This document shows, piece after piece, positions 17,093 to 25,101 of a DNA stretch of 64,000 nucleotides (position 1 is its first letter; each line of letters starts with the position of its first letter). Under the pieces are notes generated by a model that worked only from the letters and a program-made list of their open reading frames with translations, had not been told where the DNA came from and did not search any database. Made by a program: the position numbers and the translations under genes. The DNA is from G963662675 sp963662675 (GTDB lineage Bacteria; Bacteroidota; Bacteroidia; Bacteroidales; Prolixibacteraceae). The DNA lies in the NCBI GenBank assembly GCA_963662675.2, contig CAXXHP010000001.1, positions 372,001-436,000 of the forward strand, written 5' to 3'.

Positions 17093-17845
17093 ATGTCTGA
17101 AAAGAAAACAATTATAGAAGTTCAAGATCTCAGGAAAGAATTCGATCTGGGAGAGGTTAAGGTTCATGCCTTAAGAGGTATCAACCTGCAGATCAAAGAA
17201 GGGGAGTTTGTTGCGATTATGGGTACAAGTGGATCTGGAAAGTCGACCATGCTAAATATTATGGGATGTCTGGATAGACCAACTTCAGGAGAATATTTGT
17301 TGGATGGTGTTCCAATGAGGGAGTTGAGTAGGAATGACTTAGCCGGGCTGCGAAACAACAAACTTGGTTTTGTTTTCCAGTCTTATAATTTGCTGGCAAG
17401 AACTACTGCGCTTGAGAATGTGGAGCTTCCGCTTTATTACAATCCTACAATTAAAGCGAAAGAACGAAAAGAGAGAGCTATTGCAGCTCTGGAGGCTGTT
17501 GGCTTAGCAGACAGGATGCACCATACTCCGAATCAATTATCCGGAGGGCAACAACAGCGTGTTGCAATTGCAAGGTCGTTGGTAAATGATCCGGTAGTAA
17601 TACTGGCCGATGAAGCAACAGGTAACCTGGATACGAGAACTTCCTATGAGATTATGGCCTTGTTTCAGAAATTGAATGAAGAAGGCAAAACAATCGTCTT
17701 TGTTACCCATGAGCCTGACATTGCCAGGTTTACAACCCGTCAGGTTGTTTTTAGAGATGGGCATGTGATTAGTAAGGAATTGGTTAAAGACAGGCTTTCT
17801 GCAGCTAAAATGTTAGCAGAACTGCCAGTTGAAGAGGACTATTAA
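17093..17845 (+). CDS. ABC transporter ATPase, MacB/LolD type
   Basis: A 250-residue nucleotide-binding subunit with Walker A GTSGSGKST (44-52), Q-loop FQSYNLL, signature LSGGQQQR (149-156), Walker B VVILADE (168-174) and H-loop THEPD. It has the short D-loop region and LRNNKLGFVFQ segment typical of the MacB/LolD/FtsE group. It powers the permease encoded 12 bases downstream. In Escherichia coli these two parts are fused in MacB; here ATPase and permease are separate genes, the usual arrangement outside proteobacteria. Confidence 0.95.
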   Translation: MSEKKTIIEVQDLRKEFDLGEVKVHALRGINLQIKEGEFVAIMGTSGSGKSTMLNIMGCLDRPTSGEYLLDGVPMRELSRNDLAGLRNNKLGFVFQSYNLLARTTALENVELPLYYNPTIKAKERKERAIAALEAVGLADRMHHTPNQLSGGQQQRVAIARSLVNDPVVILADEATGNLDTRTSYEIMALFQKLNEEGKTIVFVTHEPDIARFTTRQVVFRDGHVISKELVKDRLSAAKMLAELPVEEDY

Positions 17846-17857
17846 AATACTAGCAAA

Positions 17858-19072
17858 ATGAATTATACGAATACATTTAAAATAGCACTAACAGCTATAA
17901 AAAGGAGTAAGTTCAGGGCATTCCTTACTATGTTAGGCATTATTATAGGAGTTGCTTCAGTTATCGCGATGTTGGCAATGGGCGAAGGATCAAAGTCGTA
18001 TATCCAAAATCAGATGTCAGGACTGGGAACCAATTTAGTGATGATTATGCCGGGAGCTCAACAAACCGGACCCGTGAGAAGTTCAGGTTCCTCAAGGTTA
18101 GAGATGAGTGATATGGAAGCAATAAAGACGAGAAGTCCTTATGTTGCTGCAATATCTCCTCAGGTACAGTCCAGTGCTCAGGTTATTTATGGGAATAACA
18201 ACTGGTCAACATCGATGTATGGTGCAAACCAAGAGTATCTTTCAATACGAAACCTTGTGATTGGTTCAGGTCGAGTTTTTACGGACAGAGAGATTCGTGC
18301 TCTTGATAAAGTTTGTATTATTGGACAAACGGTTGTTGAAGAGTTGTTTACGCAGGGTGAAGATCCATTGGGGAAAACAATCAGGGTGAAAAACATTCCT
18401 TTTAAAGTGATAGGCGTGTTAGAAGATAAAGGAGCCGCTACAATGGGGCAAGATCAGAATGATATTATTATTGCACCATACACAACTGTTCAGCGAAGAC
18501 TATTGTCCATCGATTATATACAAGGTATTTATTTGTCGGTTACAGACGAAAATGATTCGGAAGCTGCTATTGCAAGTATCGAAGATATTTTAAGGAAAGA
18601 ACATAAAATTAAAGAAGGAGACGATGATGATTTTAATGTAATGTCTCAATCTGAGATGATAAGTACTGTTTCTACCGTGATAGATGCAATAAAATACTTG
18701 CTTGGTGCAATTGCTGGTATTTCACTGTTTGTAGGAGGAATCGGGATCATGAATATCATGTTTGTTTCTGTGACAGAAAGAACACGTGAAATTGGACTAC
18801 GCATGGCAGTTGGTGGTCGTGGCTATGATATTCTAATGCAATTTCTTATTGAAGCAGCTGTGCTAAGTGTGCTGGGAGGAATTATCGGAATTATCATTGG
18901 ATACTTACTTGCAACACTTGCCGGTAGCATATTAGGAGTTGATGCTGTTGTTCAGCTCTATTCGGTTGTGTTAGCTTTCTCAGTTTGTGTGGGCATTGGT
19001 TTATTCTTTGGCTGGTATCCGGCCCGAAAAGCTGCTAACCTTAATCCTATTGATGCAATACGGTATGAATAA
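17858..19072 (+). CDS. ABC transporter permease, MacB type
   Basis: A 404-residue protein with four transmembrane helices in the MacB (type VII) layout: one near residues 20-42, a large periplasmic MacB core domain (about 45-270), then helices at about 285-310, 335-365 and 370-392. Conserved landmarks are SKFRAFLTMLGIIIGVASVIAM, GIGIMNIMFVSVTERTREIGLRMAVG and the C-terminal GWYPARKAANLNPIDAIRYE. It couples ATP hydrolysis to mechanotransmission of substrates through the adaptor and TolC. It is the last gene of the pump set. A two-component system starts 93 bases later. Confidence 0.95.
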   Translation: MNYTNTFKIALTAIKRSKFRAFLTMLGIIIGVASVIAMLAMGEGSKSYIQNQMSGLGTNLVMIMPGAQQTGPVRSSGSSRLEMSDMEAIKTRSPYVAAISPQVQSSAQVIYGNNNWSTSMYGANQEYLSIRNLVIGSGRVFTDREIRALDKVCIIGQTVVEELFTQGEDPLGKTIRVKNIPFKVIGVLEDKGAATMGQDQNDIIIAPYTTVQRRLLSIDYIQGIYLSVTDENDSEAAIASIEDILRKEHKIKEGDDDDFNVMSQSEMISTVSTVIDAIKYLLGAIAGISLFVGGIGIMNIMFVSVTERTREIGLRMAVGGRGYDILMQFLIEAAVLSVLGGIIGIIIGYLLATLAGSILGVDAVVQLYSVVLAFSVCVGIGLFFGWYPARKAANLNPIDAIRYE

Positions 19073-19138
19073 GTTTTGATTAGTATAATTCCAGGGTTGA
19101 CTGAGGAACTCCATTGTTTCTCGGTCTCCCTATTTTAT

Positions 19139-19146
19139 TATATTTG
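19139..19146 (+). promoter_or_regulatory. -7 promoter element (TATATTTG) before the two-component system
   Basis: Matches TAnnTTTG, 19 bases before the histidine kinase ATG, with TTTC about 18 bases upstream as a degenerate -33. It suggests that the kinase/regulator pair can be transcribed separately from the efflux genes. Confidence 0.55.
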
Positions 19147-19165
19147 ATATCCAGAATTCAAAAAG

Positions 19166-20251
19166 ATGAAAAAACATTCCCCTTCAAATAATATTGTTAC
19201 TATATCGCTGCATTTTCTTGCATGGTTTTTTATAATAATGATTCCCATCTATATTGTACGAACATATTTTGAAGGTAGTCAAAGTTCAATCCCATATCGT
19301 TTTTATGGGTTTATCTTTCCAATTGGGCTTCTGTTTTATCTGAACTATTTATGGCTTGTTCCTAAGTATTTTTTCAGGGACAAAAAGGTGAAGTATTTTA
19401 TTCTTTCCTTTGTTGTAATCTTGTTTGTAGGTATGATTTCTGGTTTCTTTGAGCATGTATTAATGGTTCAATTAGAAGAGAAACGGGCCATGTATAACCA
19501 GCAGTTCTGGACTTCTCCCGAGTTAAATATGCAAGCATTTCGTGTATTCGTGCAACTTAGGGCTCTAGGTTATTTTATTGTGTCAATTATGATTTGGGCT
19601 TTTTCTTTTGGTTTAGCCATAATACGCAGGTGGTCACAAACTGAGAAAGAAAAGAAAGAACTTGAAAAAGAAAAATTGAATTCAGAGCTTGCATTCCTCA
19701 AAAATCAGATTAGTCCGCACTTCTTTTTTAATACATTAAACAATATCTATTCTCTGATCGGAATTGATCAGAATGATGCACAAGAGGCAGTGCATAAACT
19801 TTCAAAATTGATGCGTTATTTAATATATGATTCAGAGAGAGGGCATTCTAAACTGAGTGATGAGGTTGTGTTTATGACAAACTATATCGATCTAATGAGA
19901 CTGCGATTAAGCAGTAAGGTTGATCTTAATGTTTCATTACCTGACCAGTGTAAGGACATTAGTGTGCCTCCTTTGTTATTTATATCCTTTGTTGAAAATG
20001 CATTTAAACATGGTGTTAGTTACCGTGAAAAGTCATTTATTGACATCAATATGACAATAGAGGAGAATCATATTCGCTTTTTAACTGTAAATAGTATAGG
20101 CACGAGTAGTAATCCGGATGATGAACAATATGGCGGAATAGGTCTTGAAAATGTGAAAAAGAGACTTGCATTATTATATCCAGGTAAACATGTATTGAAG
20201 GCAGAAAAATCAGAGGATAAGTATATTGTTGAACTAGTGTTAGATATTTAA
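19166..20251 (+). CDS. LytS/YehU-type sensor histidine kinase
   Basis: A 361-residue kinase with four N-terminal transmembrane helices (about 10-32, 46-66, 76-98 and 130-153), a short coiled linker (158-178), and the His_kinase domain with the phosphoacceptor in ISPHFFFNTLNNIYSL (H185). The N-box FVENAFKHG and a G-rich lid GGIGLENVKKRL follow. No extracellular sensor domain is present, so the signal is probably sensed in or near the membrane. It pairs with the LytTR regulator 10 bases downstream. Its position after the MacAB-TolC genes suggests regulation of that pump, but this is inference. Confidence 0.92.
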   Translation: MKKHSPSNNIVTISLHFLAWFFIIMIPIYIVRTYFEGSQSSIPYRFYGFIFPIGLLFYLNYLWLVPKYFFRDKKVKYFILSFVVILFVGMISGFFEHVLMVQLEEKRAMYNQQFWTSPELNMQAFRVFVQLRALGYFIVSIMIWAFSFGLAIIRRWSQTEKEKKELEKEKLNSELAFLKNQISPHFFFNTLNNIYSLIGIDQNDAQEAVHKLSKLMRYLIYDSERGHSKLSDEVVFMTNYIDLMRLRLSSKVDLNVSLPDQCKDISVPPLLFISFVENAFKHGVSYREKSFIDINMTIEENHIRFLTVNSIGTSSNPDDEQYGGIGLENVKKRLALLYPGKHVLKAEKSEDKYIVELVLDI

Positions 20252-20261
20252 GACTTTCAAA

Positions 20262-20978
20262 ATGAAAATAAGAGCGATAGCAATTGACGATGAACCGCTG
20301 GCACTTAGGCTTGTGACAGAGTATGTTCGTAAAACTCCGTTTCTGGAGCTTGTTGGTGAATTTGACAATCCACTTGATGCAATTGAATTTTTGGGGCAGG
20401 AGGTTGTAGATCTTATTTTTCTGGATATCCAGATGCCGGATTTGACAGGTGTAGAATTTGCACGTGTACTAAAGGAAGGTCCTAAAATAATTTTTACTAC
20501 TGCCTACGAAAATTATGCTTTGGAAAGCTATAAGTTAGATGCAGTAGATTATATCTTGAAACCCTTTAATTACGAAGAGTTTCTAAAAGCTGCTCAAAAA
20601 GCGAAAAAATTGTTCGACCTCGAAGAAGCAGCACTTCCAACATTGGAGACAGGTGCCGAATTCTTGTTTCTTAAATCAGAATATAAAATCAGAAGAATTA
20701 ATTTCAACGATATCCTTTATATCGAAGGATTAAAAGATTATGTAAAGGTATTTTTGCAAAATGAGATTAAGCCTATCATGTCATTAAATACTGTAAAATC
20801 CTTGGAGCAAAAATTACCTTCCGATCGTTTCATGCGAGTCCATCGTTCATACATCGTTAACTTACAAAAAATTGAAACCATAGAAAGAAGTCGTATTGTC
20901 TTTGGAAAAACTTATATTCCTGTTAGCGATCAATACAAAGAAAAGTTTCAGAACTTTGTGAATACGAATTTTCTATAA
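20262..20978 (+). CDS. LytTR-family response regulator
   Basis: A 238-residue protein with a receiver domain at residues 1-120 (acidic pair D9/D10, phosphoacceptor D55 in FLDIQMPD, conserved T in IIFTTAYENYA and K in ILKPFN) and a C-terminal LytTR DNA-binding domain (about 140-236, FLKSEYKIRRINFNDILYIEG and MRVHRSYIVNL). LytTR regulators bind pairs of direct repeats through beta-strands. It is cognate to the preceding kinase. Confidence 0.95.
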   Translation: MKIRAIAIDDEPLALRLVTEYVRKTPFLELVGEFDNPLDAIEFLGQEVVDLIFLDIQMPDLTGVEFARVLKEGPKIIFTTAYENYALESYKLDAVDYILKPFNYEEFLKAAQKAKKLFDLEEAALPTLETGAEFLFLKSEYKIRRINFNDILYIEGLKDYVKVFLQNEIKPIMSLNTVKSLEQKLPSDRFMRVHRSYIVNLQKIETIERSRIVFGKTYIPVSDQYKEKFQNFVNTNFL

Positions 20979-21053
20979 CAGTCATAGCCATTGTCGTTCT
21001 TAATTTAATTTGAAGTTTGGGATTTGTAGTCTGGAATTTCTCGACTGATAAGG

Positions 21054-21061
21054 TATCTTTG
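21054..21061 (+). promoter_or_regulatory. -7 promoter element (TATCTTTG) before fmt
   Basis: Matches TAnnTTTG 19 bases before the fmt ATG. A TTTG at 21023-21026 is 27 bases upstream, too far for a standard -33 element. Confidence 0.5.
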
Positions 21062-21080
21062 CAATCAAACAGTTTAAGTT

Positions 21081-22061
21081 ATGATAGGGAAAGATTTGCG
21101 TATTGTTTTTATGGGGACACCTGAATTTGCTGTTTCAAGTTTGCAGGCATTGGTTGAAGGTGGATATAATATTGTTGGTGTGATTACTGTTCCGGATAAG
21201 CCGGCAGGACGCGGTAGGAAAGTACAAGAATCTGCCGTGAAAAAATATGCAGTCGAGCAAGGATTAAACATTTTGCAACCCGAAAAACTTAAAAACCCGG
21301 ATTTTGTTAGTGGGCTGGAAAAACTAAAGGCCGATCTGCAAATTGTGGTGGCTTTTCGTATGCTTCCCGAAATAGTGTGGAACATGCCTCGCCTAGGAAC
21401 ATTTAACTTACATGGTTCACTTCTTCCTCAGTATCGTGGTGCAGCACCCTTAAATTGGGCCATCATTAACGGTGAAAAAGAAACTGGCGTAACTACCTTT
21501 TTACTTTCACATGAAATAGATACAGGAGCAATTTTATTTCGAGAAAAAATCGAAATTGGAGAGAATGACAACATTGGCGATATACATGACAAACTGATGG
21601 GGATTGGTGCAACGCTTGTTGTGAAAACAGTAGATGCTCTTGCAGAAGGGAATTACAGTGCTGTTGACCAAGAGCAGCTTATTGTACGTGATGCATTGAA
21701 GCCTGCACCAAAAATTTTTAAAGATGATTGTCGCATTGACTGGGGAAAGCCGGTTGACCAAGTGCGGAATTTAATACGAGGGCTATCTCCATATCCTGGA
21801 GCATGGACTGAGTTAGAAGATGAAACTGGGAAAACATTTGCATTGAAAGTATTCGCAGTAGAGAAAGACTTAAGTTCGCCTACGACGCCTGCAACGCTTG
21901 ATTCTGACGCGAAAACATACCTGAAAATAGCTTGCTCAGATGGATGGCTTCGAATTACCGATTTGCAGCTAGCAGGCAAAAAAAGAATGAAAACCATTGA
22001 TTTCCTAAGGGGCTTTCAACAGCCTGAAAAATACAAAGTAAAAACAGGAAGAGCACTTTGA
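21081..22061 (+). CDS. fmt: Methionyl-tRNA formyltransferase
   Basis: A 326-residue enzyme that formylates the initiator Met-tRNA with 10-formyl-tetrahydrofolate. The N-terminal Rossmann formyltransferase domain carries the catalytic triad N109, H111 (in FNLHGSLLPQYRG) and D147 (HEIDTGAIL). The C-terminal OB-like tRNA-binding domain begins at about residue 210 (IDWGKPVDQVRNLIRGLSPYPGAW). Length and motifs are normal. It is a single gene with its own promoter element and a terminator overlapping its stop codon. Confidence 0.97.
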   Translation: MIGKDLRIVFMGTPEFAVSSLQALVEGGYNIVGVITVPDKPAGRGRKVQESAVKKYAVEQGLNILQPEKLKNPDFVSGLEKLKADLQIVVAFRMLPEIVWNMPRLGTFNLHGSLLPQYRGAAPLNWAIINGEKETGVTTFLLSHEIDTGAILFREKIEIGENDNIGDIHDKLMGIGATLVVKTVDALAEGNYSAVDQEQLIVRDALKPAPKIFKDDCRIDWGKPVDQVRNLIRGLSPYPGAWTELEDETGKTFALKVFAVEKDLSSPTTPATLDSDAKTYLKIACSDGWLRITDLQLAGKKRMKTIDFLRGFQQPEKYKVKTGRAL

Positions 22062-22080
22062 AAGTGCCCTCCTGTTTTAT
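22041..22080. terminator. Bidirectional terminator between fmt and the DUF6249 gene
   Basis: Imperfect long stem: AAAACAGGA pairs with TCCTGTTTT, and AGAGCACTTT pairs with AAAGTGCCC apart from small mismatches. A-rich on the left and T-rich on the right, it can terminate both the rightward fmt and leftward DUF6249 transcripts. The fmt stop codon is at the loop. Confidence 0.8.
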
Positions 22081-22446
22081 TTATTTGCGTTTACTGAAAT
22101 TTACGATTACGAAGTAAATCAGGAATCCCATTGATATAAATACCAATTCAATTCCAAAAGGTAATGTAGAGTACCTAAAGTCAAGGTTGCCAAAGGAATT
22201 GGTACTTTTAAGTATCTCCGTTATAATTAGCCCAAGTCCTGCCATAAAAGCAACAAGTCCCCATTTTAGCGAAGGATATTTATTCGCTTCTTCTGAAGAA
22301 GAAGGTTCTTCTATAGGATCTAATATTCCCGCTTTTTCAATATGACCACTTTTAACAATTCTCCTTTTTAATAAATAGGTAGTTATTAGTTTTATTGTAT
22401 GATAGATACAAAAAAACACGACTGCAGTAATAAAAAGTTCTTCCAT
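22081..22446 (-). CDS. DUF6249-type small inner-membrane protein
   Basis: A 121-residue protein from the ATG at 22446 (MEELFITAVVF). Three hydrophobic helices lie at about residues 3-22, 62-82 and 96-116, with a charged cytoplasmic loop between the first and second. The open frame continues upstream to 22566, but that would run through the divergent promoter region, so 22446 is taken. Proteins of this type are often encoded next to an ECF sigma factor in Bacteroidota; the sigma gene here is divergent, 137 bp away, and both genes share a promoter element. Function unknown; probably a target or modulator of the sigma factor. Confidence 0.8.
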   Translation of the reverse strand: MEELFITAVVFFCIYHTIKLITTYLLKRRIVKSGHIEKAGILDPIEEPSSSEEANKYPSLKWGLVAFMAGLGLIITEILKSTNSFGNLDFRYSTLPFGIELVFISMGFLIYFVIVNFSKRK

Positions 22447-22477
22447 AATGGTTTCTAGTTTATATGTGTTTGATAGG

Positions 22478-22505
22478 TTTGACCCGCAGGTTTCAAATAT
22501 GTTGC
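22478..22505 (-). promoter_or_regulatory. Putative ECF-sigma promoter of the DUF6249 gene (GCAACAT-N16-TCAAA)
   Basis: On the minus strand GCAACAT (22505-22499), exactly 16 bases, then TCAAA (22482-22478). The layout parallels the sigma-E promoter of enterobacteria (GGAACTT-N16-TCAAA). Transcription would start about 25 bases before the ATG at 22446. The same split element is repeated on the opposite strand before the sigma gene. Confidence 0.65.
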
Positions 22506-22537
22506 AGGTCAAATGAAAATAAAGTGAAAAATAATCT

Positions 22538-22575
22538 GCAACTTTCTGCAACATTATTTCTCTCAAGATGTCAAA
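22538..22575 (+). promoter_or_regulatory. Putative autoregulated ECF-sigma promoter(s) of the sigma factor gene
   Basis: Two tandem CTGCAAC copies ten bases apart (22536-22542 and 22546-22552). The second forms GCAACAT (22548-22554), N16, TCAAA (22571-22575), identical in sequence and spacing to the divergent element. The first forms GCAACTT (22538-22544), N16, TCTCA (22561-22565). The second would give an almost leaderless mRNA, since the ATG is at 22584; the first would give a leader of about a dozen bases. Either reading predicts autoregulation. Confidence 0.65.
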
Positions 22576-22583
22576 TCAAGAAT

Positions 22584-23165
22584 ATGACCGATGAGGAGCT
22601 GATAAAACAAGTTAAAAACGGTAATGCGCATGCGTTCAGATTTTTGGTGTCTAAGCATCAGAATTTGGTATTGCACATTGCCGGGCGTATTGTTCAGCGA
22701 AATGCCGATCTGGAGGATGTCTGTCAGGATGTTTTTTTAAAGGTGTACCAGCATATCGAAAAATTTAAAGGAGATTGTAAACTTTCAACCTGGATAGCGA
22801 CAATAGCTTATAATTCAAGCATTAGTTATTTGAGGAAATTTAGGAAGTCTGAATGGCAGACTGTTGAAAATCTTGAAGATGTCAGGCATGAGGGAGCAGT
22901 TGACTACGACGTTGTTGAAAGGTCGGATTTGCATCGATATATTAGGGGGCAGATAGAATTTTTGCCATTGCATTATCGGACGGTTTTGACATTGTATCAT
23001 TTGGAGGAGTTTTCCTATCAGGATATTGAGAAGATTACGGGCATGCCTGAAGGAACAATAAAAAGCTATTTGTTTAGAGCAAGAAAGCTGTTGAAAGAAA
23101 AATTGAAGTCTGTAGCTGATATGCAGGCACAACCATTGGAAAAGGAGGTTTTTCATGAAAAATGA
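22584..23165 (+). CDS. ECF-type RNA polymerase sigma factor
   Basis: A 193-residue sigma-70 family protein from MTDEELIKQVKNGN. Region 2 (about 8-85) contains FRFLVSKHQNLVLHIAGRIVQRNADLEDVCQDVFLKVY and the -10 recognition helix KFKGDCKLSTWIATIAYNSSISYLRK. Region 4 (about 125-180) contains LPLHYRTVLTLYHLEEFSYQDIEKITGMPEGTIKSYLFRARKLLK. Regions 1 and 3 are absent, as in ECF sigma factors. The frame is open 40 codons further upstream, but that part is the promoter region. The next gene overlaps by 11 bases and encodes a small membrane protein, the typical position of an anti-sigma factor. Confidence 0.93.
   Translation: MTDEELIKQVKNGNAHAFRFLVSKHQNLVLHIAGRIVQRNADLEDVCQDVFLKVYQHIEKFKGDCKLSTWIATIAYNSSISYLRKFRKSEWQTVENLEDVRHEGAVDYDVVERSDLHRYIRGQIEFLPLHYRTVLTLYHLEEFSYQDIEKITGMPEGTIKSYLFRARKLLKEKLKSVADMQAQPLEKEVFHEK
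23142..23148 (+). promoter_or_regulatory. Strong Shine-Dalgarno site (AAGGAGG)
   Basis: A seven-base perfect anti-SD match six bases before the ATG at 23155, inside the end of the sigma gene. Most genes in this window lack such a site, so efficient translation of the putative anti-sigma protein relative to sigma seems to be selected. Confidence 0.7.
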
Positions 23166-23529
23166 CGAATTTGATGAGGTTATTGATAAAGCACTTAGGG
23201 AAAAGCCTGATTATTTTCTGCAAGCAAATTTTGCAGATCGTTTAACCCAAAGATGGGAAGCCAGAACAAGTCGAAAGAACGATCTTGTGGAATACGTCTC
23301 AATTTTAGCAACAGTTGTATTGGTCTTGGTGATACCGGGTATTGTATTTTATCTGATAAACGAAGATTTTGTTTTAACCCTAAAAACCATGATGTCCTTA
23401 CATGGATCTCAGATTCTTTCACTCTTCTTTGTGTTGAATTTTGTGTTGTTCGCAGACCGGGTATTATTGCCTTGGCTTTTTTTTAGGTTTCGTAATCAAT
23501 CCGAAAAACCCAAAACAGATTTACAGTAG
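23155..23529 (+). CDS. Small two-helix membrane protein, putative anti-sigma factor
   Basis: A 124-residue protein. The cytoplasmic N-terminal 45 residues (with LREKPDYFLQANFADRLTQRWE) precede a transmembrane helix at about 47-68 and another at about 82-108, with a basic tail. It overlaps the ECF sigma gene by 11 bases and is preceded by a near-perfect Shine-Dalgarno sequence. Position, size and topology fit an anti-sigma factor that tethers the sigma to the membrane. It lacks the HxxxCxxC zinc signature of the ZAS family, so assignment is by context only. Confidence 0.7.
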   Translation: MKNDEFDEVIDKALREKPDYFLQANFADRLTQRWEARTSRKNDLVEYVSILATVVLVLVIPGIVFYLINEDFVLTLKTMMSLHGSQILSLFFVLNFVLFADRVLLPWLFFRFRNQSEKPKTDLQ

Positions 23530-23588
23530 ATTTATCGGGACTGTATGATTGCTAATTGGTGTTTGTTTCTCTCCAATTCGTGCCAATA

Positions 23589-24527
23589 TTATTTAGGTCT
23601 TTTGTTTCTTAGGTAGATAACCGTTCCAACCAAAGGTTGCTCTCCCTGTTTCATCCTGTTTTTGCGGTAAAGAGATTTGAGCTTTACACCATAGAATTGT
23701 GAGACATAATGCATGCTGTCATCACTTTCAAAAATATGAGTTGCGTGATATTTATCTGCTTTTTTACTTTTGGGTTCAATGTATAGGATTTCGTTTTCGG
23801 TAGTCTTATGCCCTTCTTTATAATCGTTATATCTATATATTTCCCAGGCTTTTAAGTTGAATTCATTTGCAATACTTTCGAAAGTATCACTAGAAACAAC
23901 TACAATTGATTTTAGCCCATTTCGCAAAGTTACCTTGCGGGTTTGGTATGGATTTATCAACGAACCGTTATCATTGGAATTGCCAGTGCTTATAATTCTA
24001 GGCATTCGTTTTTCACCAATTCCTTCATCATATAGGTATAATTCATATTGCTCGATAATATTTATTAACTGAACTGCATACTCGGGGTTTGTGGCATAAC
24101 CTGCTTTCTTTAAGCCTCGAGCCCAACCTTTGTAGTCTGTTAGTTTAAGTGAGAAAAGCGAACTGTACCGTGGGTTCTCCAGTAGGAAATTGCTGTGATC
24201 TTCAAAAGATTGTTCAACCGAATTGTAATGTCGGAAACATTCTCCTTTGCTGTCGTCATCGTGGTAAACACGCTTGCCGGTCCATGAACTTTTGCATTTG
24301 ATACCGAAATGATTATTTGATTTTCGGCTTAATTGACTATTGCCGTTTCCTGATTCCAGACAGGCCTGCGCTAACGTAATGCTTGCAGGGATGCCAGTTC
24401 GTTGCATTTCTTGTATGGCAAGAAGCTCATATTTCTCAAGATATTCAATCCGAGTTAGAGAGTTTTGAGAAAATGCAGAAATAGAGAGTGTTAAGTATGC
24501 AATTGTGGCAAGAATTTTCCTAATCAT
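23589..24527 (-). CDS. Secreted glucosaminidase (GH73-type) with LysM-like C-terminus
   Basis: A 312-residue protein with a signal peptide (about 1-21, ending SAFSQ), a mannosyl-glycoprotein endo-beta-N-acetylglucosaminidase/FlgJ-type domain (about 30-165; IPASITLAQACLESGNGNSQLS with the catalytic glutamate, NNHFGIKC, and GYATNPEYAVQLINIIEQY) and a C-terminal part (about 195-312) with one or two LysM-like repeats (SIVVVSSDTFESIANEFNLKAWEIYRYND and HYVSQFYGVKLKSLYRKN). It would cleave glycan strands of peptidoglycan in the periplasm, for remodelling or cell separation. Single gene, ATG at 24527. Confidence 0.92.
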   Translation of the reverse strand: MIRKILATIAYLTLSISAFSQNSLTRIEYLEKYELLAIQEMQRTGIPASITLAQACLESGNGNSQLSRKSNNHFGIKCKSSWTGKRVYHDDDSKGECFRHYNSVEQSFEDHSNFLLENPRYSSLFSLKLTDYKGWARGLKKAGYATNPEYAVQLINIIEQYELYLYDEGIGEKRMPRIISTGNSNDNGSLINPYQTRKVTLRNGLKSIVVVSSDTFESIANEFNLKAWEIYRYNDYKEGHKTTENEILYIEPKSKKADKYHATHIFESDDSMHYVSQFYGVKLKSLYRKNRMKQGEQPLVGTVIYLRNKRPK

Positions 24528-24598
24528 GTGGATTAATTTTTAACAAAAATATAAAAAGCATTGAATTCTACACATTGGTGAAAATGTAATTAAAAATG

Positions 24599-24606
24599 TA
24601 CATTTG
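24599..24606 (+). promoter_or_regulatory. -7 promoter element (TACATTTG) of the cytidine deaminase gene
   Basis: Matches TAnnTTTG with an ATTG about 21 bases upstream. The upstream in-frame TTG at 24604 lies inside this element, so translation must begin at the ATG at 24622, giving a very short leader. Confidence 0.6.
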
Positions 24607-24621
24607 AAAAAATGCTTTCCT

Positions 24622-25101
24622 ATGCAAACGAAAGAAATCAAGATTCTTATTTACGAATACAAAAATATTTCGGATCTCTCAGCAGATGACAGAGAATTGG
24701 TAGGTGCTGCCCAGAAGATTTCGAGTAAGGCTTATGCCCCATATTCCGGATTTAAAGTGGGGGCAGCATTAAGAATGGCAGATGGCAGTATTATTACCAG
24801 TAATAATCAGGAAAATGCATCTTCGCCTGCAGGGCTTTGTGCTGAACGAACTGCTTTGTTTTGGGCAAATGCAAATTTTCCGGACTTGCCTGTAGTAAGT
24901 ATTGCTATAAGTGCTATTGACAAGAACGGGAACCCAGCAAAAAACCTCAGCCCTTGCGGATCTTGTCGTCAAGTCATGCTGGAAACAGAGCATCGTTTTA
25001 ACCAACCCATCCGACTGATACTTGATAGTAATAGTAAAATTGAAGTGTTGGATAATATTGAAGGCTTGTTGCCTATGAGTTTTAACGGCTCTTCACTGTA
25101 A
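24622..25101 (+). CDS. cdd: Cytidine deaminase
   Basis: A 159-residue zinc hydrolase that deaminates cytidine and deoxycytidine in pyrimidine salvage. The active-site motifs are intact: CAERTALFW (zinc ligand and catalytic Glu in the order C-A-E) and PCGSCRQVM (two zinc cysteines), with SKAYAPYSGFKVGAAL forming the ribose pocket. Three cysteine ligands are expected of the homotetrameric class. The ATG at 24622 is chosen over an upstream TTG because of the promoter position. The C-terminal MSFNGSSL is slightly variant but in range. Confidence 0.95.
   Translation: MQTKEIKILIYEYKNISDLSADDRELVGAAQKISSKAYAPYSGFKVGAALRMADGSIITSNNQENASSPAGLCAERTALFWANANFPDLPVVSIAISAIDKNGNPAKNLSPCGSCRQVMLETEHRFNQPIRLILDSNSKIEVLDNIEGLLPMSFNGSSL

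Noticed and set aside
22447..22566. N-terminal extension of the DUF6249 gene to 22566
   Set aside because: It would run through the divergent promoter element and add 40 residues without family resemblance.
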